From: JALZDI01 sp965653225
GTDB taxonomy: Bacteria; Actinomycetota; Actinomycetes; Propionibacteriales; Nocardioidaceae
Direction: 5' to 3'
Length of the DNA stretch: 19,866 bases
Assembly: GCA_965653225.1 (NCBI GenBank)
Contig: CBFGZI010000066.1
Coordinates: 1 to 19,866, forward strand
Within the stretch, counting starts at the first letter, position 1. Every line of letters starts with the position of its first letter. Below, in pieces: positions 14,768-19,866 of this stretch. Below the pieces are notes generated by a model that was not told the origin of the DNA, ran no database searches, and saw nothing but the letters and a program-made list of their open reading frames with translations. The position numbers and the translations under genes are program-made.

Positions 14768-15187
14768 CAGCTGGGTTGCGGGCCGCCGTCGTCCCACCCA
14801 TACGTCTCCCGGAGCGCCGTCACAAGCACCTGAAGGTCGCTGCCCACGGGGTCCTCGCGCGAGTCGGGCGTCACACGTGGCAACGGGCTCACATGGTCAC
14901 GAATCACCATGAGCATGGCGACGGCGAATGCTGCCCGGTCACGGTCGATCGCGCCCGCTTGGGCCGCCTCGTCGAGCACAGCGGCGACTTGGACAACGGC
15001 CTCCACCGCGTCCACTGTGGTGACGATGCTCCGTGGCGGACTGGCCTCCCATTCGACCTCTGTCCCGACGCGCGACGCCATCAGCGCCTGCATCATTCCG
15101 TACAGCCGGTTCTCCTCAGGACTCATGCGGCCATCGTCTCCTGCCACGCACGTAGTCACTTGGCGGCTGGGGGCGGACAGGCCGGCC
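14735..15187. repeat. 17-bp direct repeat flanking the small hypothetical gene
   Basis: GGGCGGACAGGCCGGCC occurs at 14735-14751, in the terminator hairpin, and at 15171-15187, at the 3' end of rnpB. The two copies are exact and in the same orientation, and the next bases on each side differ. It may be a recombination or integration scar at rnpB, or a coincidence in GC-rich structured DNA. Confidence 0.4.
14767..15126 (-). CDS. Small hypothetical protein
   Basis: A 119-residue, mostly helical, acidic protein (starting MSPEENRLYGMMQALMASRV) with no signal peptide, membrane segment or motif I recognise. A helical core at about 36-77 (VDAVEAVVQVAAVLDEAAQ and AAFAVAMLMVIRD) suggests a small folded domain. 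The ATG at 15126 is the natural start, since an upstream extension would run into the 3' end of rnpB; AGGAG is present but 11 bases away. It follows rnpB on the same strand and may be co-transcribed with it. It is bracketed by a 17-bp direct repeat. Confidence 0.6.
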   Translation of the reverse strand: MSPEENRLYGMMQALMASRVGTEVEWEASPPRSIVTTVDAVEAVVQVAAVLDEAAQAGAIDRDRAAFAVAMLMVIRDHVSPLPRVTPDSREDPVGSDLQVLVTALRETYGWDDGGPQPS

Positions 15188-15592
15188 TGTAGGCCGGATT
15201 CTGTGTCGGCGGGCCTGTCGGCCCGGCGACGGCGGCCATCCATCTAGGGACACCGTCGCCGGTGTCCTCCAGCGGCCTACCCGCGAGCTCGGGCGGGCCA
15301 CCCTCGAACGCTCGCGCAGACCGGCTGCTCCCGCAGCGGGTCCTCTTGGCCTTGCTCCTGGTGGGGTTTACCGAGCCATCCCGGTCGCCCGGGATGCTGG
15401 TGGTCTCTTACACCACCCTTTCACCCTTACCCGCACTCCGACGTGGTCGGAGCCGCTGGCGGTCTGCTTTCTGTGGCACTGTCCCGCGGGTTGCCCCGGG
15501 TGGGCGTTACCCACCACCGTGCCCATCGGAGTCCGGACCTTCCTCGGTGCGCCGGGTCTCGACGCAACGCGGCCGCCCGGCCGGCCTGTCTC
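15175..15592 (-). ncRNA. rnpB: RNase P RNA, bacterial type A
   Basis: The catalytic RNA of RNase P, which trims the 5' ends of tRNA precursors. On the minus strand the conserved blocks appear in order: GAGGAAGGTCCGGACTCC (P4/J region), ACAGAAAGCAGACCGCC, GGTAAGGGTGAAAGGGTG, GTAAGAGACCACC, GGTAAACCCCACC, AGAGGACC, GATGGATGGCCGCC, and ACAGAATCCGGCCTACAGG. The 5' end (GACAGGCCGGCC) can pair with the 3' end (GGCCGGCCTGTC) to form helix P1, which sets both ends to within a few bases. The size, about 418 nucleotides, is normal for Actinobacteria. No ORF in this stretch is credible. Confidence 0.95.
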
Positions 15593-15602
15593 GCCGTACC
15601 CA

Positions 15603-15608
15603 AGGCTA
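15603..15608 (-). promoter_or_regulatory. -10 box of the rnpB promoter
   Basis: TAGCCT on the minus strand lies about seven bases upstream of the expected first nucleotide of RNase P RNA. A -35 hexamer is not obvious. Confidence 0.4.
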
Positions 15609-15626
15609 CCCACCCGACAACGAATC

Positions 15627-15764
15627 GTGCGTGCGCTCGCCGAGGACGGTGCGACGCCGCGTTCGGCCGGCGAGCTGGTCGAGCACCTGGCCGGGCTCGG
15701 CTGGCACGCGGAGGCCGATGGGCCCCGCGGCTCGCGCGTCGACGTGGTCGTCCGCGACCTGTAG
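15627..15764 (+). CDS. Possible 45-residue protein divergent from rnpB
   Basis: From GTG 15627 the frame reads VRALAEDGATPRSAGELVEH, then LAGLGWHAEADGPRGSRVDV and VVRDL, ending with TAG. Third positions are strongly G/C and the peptide has the look of a small helix-turn-helix or winged fold (helix, SAGELVEHLAGLGW, then a beta end VDVVVRDL). No good ribosome site is visible. The stretch is otherwise empty on both strands between rnpB and the end of the RNase H gene. It is not a recognised family, and the start is uncertain. Confidence 0.4.
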   Translation: MRALAEDGATPRSAGELVEHLAGLGWHAEADGPRGSRVDVVVRDL

Positions 15765-15796
15765 CGCGCAGGCCCACCTCCGCGGGCGCCGCTGCT

Positions 15797-16918
15797 TCAG
15801 GGCACGAGGTTGAAGTTGCGCATCGAGGCCTGACCGTCGGGGAACCAGGAGATCGTGGTGACCGAGCCCTCGCTGAGCTCCATGTGGTAGATCGCGCTGA
15901 GTGGTGCGCCCAGGGCCGTGCGGACGAACATCTTGATCGGCGTGACGTGGCTGACCGCGACGACGGTCTGGCCGGGATGCTCGGCGATGAGCCGGTCACG
16001 GGCACGGCGTACGCGCCGCGCGACCGCGTCGAAAGACTCACCACCCGGCGGTGCCACCGACGAGGAGGACAGCCACGCCTCGAGCTCGGCCGGCCACTTC
16101 TCCCGGACCTCGGCGAACGTGTGGCCGTCCCAGTCCCCGAACGACGTCTCCCGCAGACCGTCGACCACCTCCGGCTCCAGCCCGACAACCTCACCGACAT
16201 GAGCCGCGGTCTGCCGGCAGCGACGCAGCGGTGACGACACCAGCGCGTCGACACCACCATGGCCGCGCACCCACTCGGCGGCCGCGTGCGCCTGCGCCAC
16301 CCCGGACTCGTCGAGTGGCAGGTCCTGCCCGCCGGTTCCGCTGAACCTCTTCTCCAGGGAGTGGCTGGTGGCGCCGTGCCGCAGCAGGATCACTGTCGTC
16401 GGCTCGCCGAGGTCGGGGTTCCACCCGACCATCGGGGCCGGCGCGGGCTTGGCCGTGTCGGCCGATGCGGCCGGTCCGGTGGTCCTGCGGGCTCGGCCCG
16501 TGGCGACGTCGAGCGCGTCGTTGAGCAGCCGGTCGGCATGTGCGTTCTGTGCACGCGGGACCCACGTCCAGGTGACACCGGGCGGCGCCAGCCGCTGGGC
16601 CTCGATCGCGAGCGGGCGCATGTCGGGGTGCTTGATCTTCCACCGGCCGGCCATCTGCTCGATCACCAGCTTGGAGTCGAGGCGGACCTCGACCTCGGCG
16701 TCGGGCGCGTGCTCGCGGGCCATCTCCAGGCCGGCGATCAGGCCGCGGTACTCCGCGACGTTGTTGGAGGCCTCGCCGATCGGCTCGGCCCGCTCGTCGA
16801 TGACCTCGCCGGTCTCGGCGTTGCGCAGCACCGCGCCGTACGCCGCCGGCCCGGGGTTGCCGCGAGACCCACCGTCGGCCTCGACGACGACCCGCCGGGG
16901 CGATGAGCCGTGCGCCAT
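15797..16918 (-). CDS. Bifunctional ribonuclease HI / histidine (acid) phosphatase, CobC-like
   Basis: A 373-residue fusion known in Actinobacteria (M. tuberculosis Rv2228c type). The N-terminal RNase H domain, which cleaves RNA in RNA-DNA hybrids, has acidic residues Asp15 (VEADGGSRGNPGPAAYG), Glu56 (NNVAEYRGL), Asp81 (LDSKLVIEQM) and Asp129 (NAHADRLLNDAL). After a linker (about 140-172) comes a phosphoglycerate-mutase-like domain with ILLRHGATSHS (His181), SSPLRRCRQTA, Glu257 in RETSFGDWDG and His324 in VSHVTPIK. Homologues show acid phosphatase and, in some, alpha-ribazole phosphatase activity for cobalamin synthesis. The ATG at 16918 shares one base with the TGA of the zinc-ribbon gene (TGATG), so translation is coupled. 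Confidence 0.96.
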   Translation of the reverse strand: MAHGSSPRRVVVEADGGSRGNPGPAAYGAVLRNAETGEVIDERAEPIGEASNNVAEYRGLIAGLEMAREHAPDAEVEVRLDSKLVIEQMAGRWKIKHPDMRPLAIEAQRLAPPGVTWTWVPRAQNAHADRLLNDALDVATGRARRTTGPAASADTAKPAPAPMVGWNPDLGEPTTVILLRHGATSHSLEKRFSGTGGQDLPLDESGVAQAHAAAEWVRGHGGVDALVSSPLRRCRQTAAHVGEVVGLEPEVVDGLRETSFGDWDGHTFAEVREKWPAELEAWLSSSSVAPPGGESFDAVARRVRRARDRLIAEHPGQTVVAVSHVTPIKMFVRTALGAPLSAIYHMELSEGSVTTISWFPDGQASMRNFNLVP

Positions 16919-17661
16919 CAGATGCCGGACTCCCCGGTGCGGACGAGGATCCGCTGGCACTCCTCGCAGCGCAGCACCTCGTCCTCGGGCGCGGCCGCGA
17001 TCTCGCGCAGGTCGGCCGCGTTGAGCTCCAGCCGGCAGCCCTGACAGCGCCGCTGCTTCAGGGCCGCGGCCCCGACGCCGCCGTGCGACCCGCGCAGCCG
17101 CTCGTACAGCTTGAGCAGCTCGTCGGGGATGTTGGCGACGAGCTGCGCTCGCTCGCTCTCGACCTCGCGCACCTCGGCGTCGATCTCCGCCATCGCCGCG
17201 TCACGCCGCTCCTCCAGACCGCGCAGGGTCCCGTCGTACTCGGTGATCGAGGTCTGCAGCCGCTCGAGCTCGCTCTGCGCGGTCTCCAGCCGCTCCATCA
17301 CGTCGAGCTCGGCGTCCTCGAGGTCGGAGATGCGGCGCTCGAGCGTCTCGATCTCGTGCTGCAGCGTCTGCAGCTCCTTCGGCGACCCGACCTGGCCGCG
17401 GTCGAGGCGCTGCTGGTCACGTGCCCGGCGGGTCTTGACCTGCTCGACGTCGGCGTCGGCCTTGCGCTGCTCGCGGCCGAGGTCCTCGACCTCGGTCTGC
17501 GCGACCACGACCTGGTTCGCGGCCTCCTCGCGACCCTTTCGTTGCTCGGCGATCTCGGCCAGCTCCGGAAGCGTCTGCCGGCGGTGTGCGAGCCGGTCGA
17601 TGCGAGAGTCGAGGTCTTGCACGTCGAGCAGACGCCACTGGGCGTGCGGGTCGGCTTTCAG
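16918..17661 (-). CDS. C4-type zinc-ribbon coiled-coil protein (Rv2229c/SCO2297 type), probable CTG start
   Basis: A 247-residue protein with a long central coiled coil (about 20-190, rich in E, R, L and Q) and a C-terminal zinc ribbon. The zinc ligands are Cys206 and Cys209 (RRCQGCRLEL) and Cys232 and Cys235 (LRCEECQRIL). Homologues are thought to bind nucleic acid, but the role is not known. Gene finders would start at GTG 17622. However, 13 in-frame codons upstream encode LKADPHAQWRLLD, which matches the conserved N-terminus of the family, and the only plausible initiator there is CTG at 17661, nine bases after GAGGAG and three bases after the Nif3 stop. I therefore extend to the CTG. It sits between the Nif3 gene and the RNase H fusion in one operon. 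Confidence 0.9.
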   Translation of the reverse strand: MKADPHAQWRLLDVQDLDSRIDRLAHRRQTLPELAEIAEQRKGREEAANQVVVAQTEVEDLGREQRKADADVEQVKTRRARDQQRLDRGQVGSPKELQTLQHEIETLERRISDLEDAELDVMERLETAQSELERLQTSITEYDGTLRGLEERRDAAMAEIDAEVREVESERAQLVANIPDELLKLYERLRGSHGGVGAAALKQRRCQGCRLELNAADLREIAAAPEDEVLRCEECQRILVRTGESGI

Positions 17662-17664
17662 GGC

Positions 17665-18855
17665 TCAGCGCTCCTCGTTGTCGTGCTCCACGTCGGGCTG
17701 CGCGACGTGGAACTGCCACGGGTCGGTGCGGATCCGCGAGACGTGCGTCTCCACCGTAGACCCTGACTCGGCCAGCACCTCCCGGAGCCGCCGGGCCGCC
17801 GGGATGAGCCAGGTCCACTCCGCCGCCCAGTGCGCGACGTCGACGAGCGCGAGCCCGTCGCGGGCGTCGCCGTACGCGTGCTCGCGCAGCTCGGAGGCGG
17901 GATGGTGGCGCAGGTCCGAGGTCACGTAGACGTCCGCGCCGCTACCGCGGGCGAGGTCGAGGAAGCTGTCGCCGGCACCGCCGCAAAGCGCGACCGTGCG
18001 CACACGACGGTCTGGGTCGCCGGCGACCCGGACGCCGCCGGCGGTCGCGGGCAGGGCCGCGGCCACCTGCTCGGCGAACCCGCGCAGGCTGGTCGTGCGC
18101 TCGAGCACACCGATCCGGCCGGTTCCGCGCGTCGACGGCGGCGCGACGGTCTCGAACAGGTCGTAGGCCGGCTCCTCGTACGGGTGCGCCGCGTGGAGCG
18201 CTGCGAGCACGGCGCCGCGGCGCGAGCTCTGCAGCACCATCTCCACCCGGGTCTCCGGTACCTCCTCGACGTCGCCGACGGTGCCGATCGTCGGGTTGGC
18301 CCCTGGCCCGGGACGGAAGGTGCCGAGCCCGGACGCCGTCCAGGCGCACCGGTCGTAGTCGCCGATCGCACCGGCCCCGGCCTCGGCGAGCGCGTCGATG
18401 ACCTTCGCCGCGTCGGCGTGCGGCACGAAGGTCACCAGCTTGTCCATCGCAGGCTCGGGGTCGCTGTCGAGGGGGCGTACGTCGGACAGCCCCAGTGCCT
18501 GCGCCATCGCGTCGGAGACACCGGGGTCGGCGCTGTCGGCGTTGGTGTGGCACACGTGCAGGGCGACCCCACTGCGCAACAGCCGGTGCACCACCCTGCC
18601 CTTCGGCGTGGTCGCGGCCACCGAGCTCACCGGACGCAGCAGCAGCGGGTGGTGGGTCACCAGCAGGTCGACGCCGAGCGTGACCGCCTCGTCGGCGACC
18701 TCGAGCGTCGGGTCCACGGCGAACAGCACCGAGTGCACCGGCTGATCCGGGTCTCCGCAGACCAGCCCGACGGCGTCCCAGGAGTCCGCCCAGCGGGGGT
18801 CGTAGAGCTCGTCGAGGCGGCTGACCACCTCGGCCAGCGTCGGCGCGTCAGTCAC
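17665..18855 (-). CDS. Nif3-like dinuclear metal centre protein (GTP cyclohydrolase 1 type 2 family)
   Basis: A 396-residue protein of the widespread Nif3/YbgI/DUF34 family. The biochemical role is still unsettled. The N-terminal half has DSWDAVGLVCGDP (24-36), LLVTHHPLLLRP with ligands His68/His69 and HVCHTNADSADPG. The middle insert (about 138-235, FVPHADAAKVIDALAEAGAG and GDYDRCAWTASGLGTF) is the PII-like domain of the long form. The C-terminal half has ALCGGAGDSFL, DVYVTSDLRHHPA and the second ligand set in DVAHWAAEW. The start is GTG at 18855. A TAGCCT box seven bases before it includes the stop codon of the preceding gene. It is followed by the zinc-ribbon and RNase H-CobC genes, the usual actinobacterial order. 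Confidence 0.95.
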   Translation of the reverse strand: MTDAPTLAEVVSRLDELYDPRWADSWDAVGLVCGDPDQPVHSVLFAVDPTLEVADEAVTLGVDLLVTHHPLLLRPVSSVAATTPKGRVVHRLLRSGVALHVCHTNADSADPGVSDAMAQALGLSDVRPLDSDPEPAMDKLVTFVPHADAAKVIDALAEAGAGAIGDYDRCAWTASGLGTFRPGPGANPTIGTVGDVEEVPETRVEMVLQSSRRGAVLAALHAAHPYEEPAYDLFETVAPPSTRGTGRIGVLERTTSLRGFAEQVAAALPATAGGVRVAGDPDRRVRTVALCGGAGDSFLDLARGSGADVYVTSDLRHHPASELREHAYGDARDGLALVDVAHWAAEWTWLIPAARRLREVLAESGSTVETHVSRIRTDPWQFHVAQPDVEHDNEER

Positions 18856-18862
18856 GTCGGGA

Positions 18863-18868
18863 AGGCTA
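18863..18868 (-). promoter_or_regulatory. -10 box of a leaderless Nif3 promoter, overlapping the upstream stop codon
   Basis: TAGCCT (18868-18863) precedes GTG 18855 by seven bases. Its first three bases are the TAG stop of the papain-like gene. This would let the Nif3 operon be transcribed separately without any added intergenic DNA. Confidence 0.45.
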
Positions 18869-19507
18869 GCCGAGCCGTACGGCGATCTCGCCGCCCAGGC
18901 CGCGGTCCCCGAGCAGCTCGAGCTCGTCGCCGCTCCAGAACTTGCCGGGGTCGTACCAGCTCGGCCAGCGTTCGCGGCCCAGCAGGCCCATCTCCGCGTA
19001 GGTCGTCGCGACGATCTCGGCGCAGTAGGCCGACTCGACCGTCTCCGGGTCGGAGGGGAGGGGCTTCGTTCCGCGCTTGGGCACCCGTCCGCGCAGCCAG
19101 CTCCCGAGCAACCGGGCCGTCCTTGGGAACGGGGTGCCGTCCAGCCGGGCGATGCTTCGCAACGCGGCGTTCTCCATCGCCTTCGAGGCGGTCGGCGCCA
19201 GCTGCCGCAGCCATGCGCGCTGGCCGTACTTCTGGCCCCAGACCAGGACCGCGTCCTTCAGGTCGTGCAGCTGCGCCCCGCGCTGGTGGTTGCCCGTCCA
19301 GACGTCAGGCAGCGACCGGCCGAGCTCGGCGTGCCACAGCAGTGGCGGCAGGTCCTCGATGACCACCGCCATGCCGACGTGGTTGACCGGACTGTTCGTG
19401 GTCACCTGAATGGCCCGATCGGCCGCCGTGCGCCCGCGGAACAACCACAGGTCGCCGGTCCGGGTCACGTCGGCTGCGGCGTCGAGACTGAGACTGTGCT
19501 CCGGCAC
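18866..19507 (-). CDS. Permuted papain-like (YiiX/NlpC-P60 type) hydrolase-like protein
   Basis: A 213-residue protein with the circularly permuted arrangement of YiiX/YebB-type NlpC/P60 enzymes. The histidine comes first (PVNHVGMAVV, His43), with an acidic residue nearby (WHAELGRS, Glu61), and the cysteine comes near the end (ESAYCAEIVATTYAEMG, Cys162). TRTGDLWLFRG (15-25) is the typical opening strand. Family members cleave amide or thioester bonds of peptides or lipids; the substrate here is unknown. No signal peptide is seen, so it may be cytoplasmic. I start at GTG 19507 because TAGGCT lies seven bases upstream; an earlier GTG at 19546 would add 13 residues and place that box inside the gene. 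Confidence 0.8.
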   Translation of the reverse strand: MPEHSLSLDAAADVTRTGDLWLFRGRTAADRAIQVTTNSPVNHVGMAVVIEDLPPLLWHAELGRSLPDVWTGNHQRGAQLHDLKDAVLVWGQKYGQRAWLRQLAPTASKAMENAALRSIARLDGTPFPRTARLLGSWLRGRVPKRGTKPLPSDPETVESAYCAEIVATTYAEMGLLGRERWPSWYDPGKFWSGDELELLGDRGLGGEIAVRLG

Positions 19508-19514
19508 GGGCGCC

Positions 19515-19520
19515 AGCCTA
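19515..19520 (-). promoter_or_regulatory. -10 box of a leaderless promoter for the papain-like gene
   Basis: TAGGCT (19520-19515) is followed by seven bases and GTG at 19507. It is the same hexamer as at nadE. No ribosome site precedes the GTG. Confidence 0.45.
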
Positions 19521-19581
19521 GGGCGGTCCTTTTTGCGGGTTCGCACCGGTCACCCGCGTCCGCTGCGGGTCGACCCTTGGC

Positions 19582-19587
19582 TACCCT
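19582..19587 (+). promoter_or_regulatory. Possible -10 box for the right-edge gene
   Basis: TACCCT fits TANNNT and would start a transcript near 19594, with a leader of about 108 bases before ATG 19703. No clear -35 is seen. Confidence 0.3.
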
Positions 19588-19628
19588 GCGCCATCGTCCT
19601 CACGGTCGTCGTCACGCAGCGCCACCCG

Positions 19629-19672
19629 GAGAGTTGGCGTTTGCATGCTTGTGACGCCCGTAGGCCACTCTC
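19629..19672 (+). other. Structured leader (nested inverted repeats) before the right-edge gene
   Basis: Outer stem GAGAGT (19629-19634) pairs with ACTCTC (19667-19672), and inner stem GGCGT (19636-19640) pairs with ACGCC (19654-19658). The loop contains the palindrome GCATGC. The element ends 30 bases before the ATG. It may be an RNA regulatory structure or an operator; it does not match a riboswitch class I can recall. Confidence 0.35.
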
Positions 19673-19702
19673 TCATCAGGGTCGGGGGGAAAGAGGGCGG
19701 CG

Positions 19703-19866
19703 ATGGCGGCACCGGGCCAGGTGGGGGGTGACCACGTGTACACACTCCCGTTGAACGAGACCGCCGCGCGCCCGAAGCGGTTCGGGGGCCACCGGGTCCT
19801 GCTCGCGCGGCTGGCCGGCTGGCTGCCCTACGGAGTGGCCGTGGGCTCCCGGATGCCCGTACGCCG
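19703..19866 (+). CDS. Start of an unidentified rightward gene (partial)
   Basis: ATG 19703, with GAGGG five bases upstream, opens a frame that runs off the right edge after 54 codons without a stop. It reads MAAPGQVGGDHVYTLPLNET and later RLAGWLPYGVAVGSRMPVR. Codon use is GC-rich like the neighbours. There is no signal peptide at the start, but the mildly hydrophobic LLARLAGWLPYGVAVG could begin a membrane or amphipathic segment. The product cannot be named from this fragment. It diverges from the papain-like gene. Confidence 0.6.
   Translation, partial: MAAPGQVGGDHVYTLPLNETAARPKRFGGHRVLLARLAGWLPYGVAVGSRMPVR

Noticed and set aside
15262..15813. Open frames on both strands across the RNase P RNA gene
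   Set aside because: The conserved RNase P RNA blocks explain this stretch; only the part beyond the RNA 5' end (from about 15627, plus strand) could be coding.
15786..17065. An 18-base repeat, GCGCCGCTGCTTCAGGGC, near 15786 and 17047
   Set aside because: Both copies lie in or at the ends of unrelated coding sequences and no structure is associated; most likely coincidence from similar codon use.
1..19866. CRISPR arrays, tRNA genes, insertion sequences, toxin-antitoxin pairs or defence operons
   Set aside because: I looked for repeat-spacer patterns, tRNA arm motifs, transposase motifs and small overlapping gene pairs and found none that could be supported.

Overview
This window is chromosomal DNA from a high-GC actinobacterium. 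Third codon positions are almost all G/C, GTG starts are common, the type I methionine aminopeptidase has the N-terminal extension seen in Actinobacteria, and the gene set glnE / glnA2 / nadE / panB / map / rnpB / RNase H-CobC fusion / zinc-ribbon coiled-coil protein / Nif3-like protein is the one found close together in Mycobacterium and Streptomyces. A relative of Nocardioidaceae is my best guess, but that is inference.

Layout. (1) 1-3834, leftward: the start of an unidentified gene, then glnE (glutamine synthetase adenylyltransferase) translationally coupled to an upstream class I glutamine amidotransferase. (2) 3943-6934: a secreted protein of unknown function, convergent with a secreted CocE/NonD-type S15 hydrolase. 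(3) 6999-11207: glnA2 (leftward) divergent from nadE, with a possible GlnR-type nitrogen operator between them, then panB. (4) 11221-13234: a small membrane protein and a BtuF-like metal/corrinoid receptor protein without a signal peptide (leftward), then an unusually AT-rich 250-bp stretch holding a perfect 22-bp palindrome and a possible decayed small gene, then a lysine/alanine-rich histone H1-like gene with a strong hairpin after it. (5) 13288-15126: map, a TPR protein and a small hypothetical protein. (6) 15175-19507, leftward: RNase P RNA, a fused RNase H-acid phosphatase, a zinc-ribbon coiled-coil protein, a Nif3 family protein and a permuted papain-like (YiiX-type) protein. (7) From 19703, the start of an unidentified rightward gene with a structured leader.

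Function. Three genes concern glutamine or glutamate chemistry (glnE, the amidotransferase, glnA2) and NadE consumes glutamine; panB, map, rnpB and the RNase H fusion are housekeeping. The region is mostly ordinary conserved actinobacterial chromosome. The most distinctive signals are regulatory: at least six genes show a TANNNT -10 box 6-7 bases before an RTG codon, the arrangement of leaderless mRNAs. In one case the -10 contains the stop codon of the upstream gene. The part most like accessory DNA is 12.29-12.53 kb. I found no CRISPR array, tRNA, insertion sequence or defence system.
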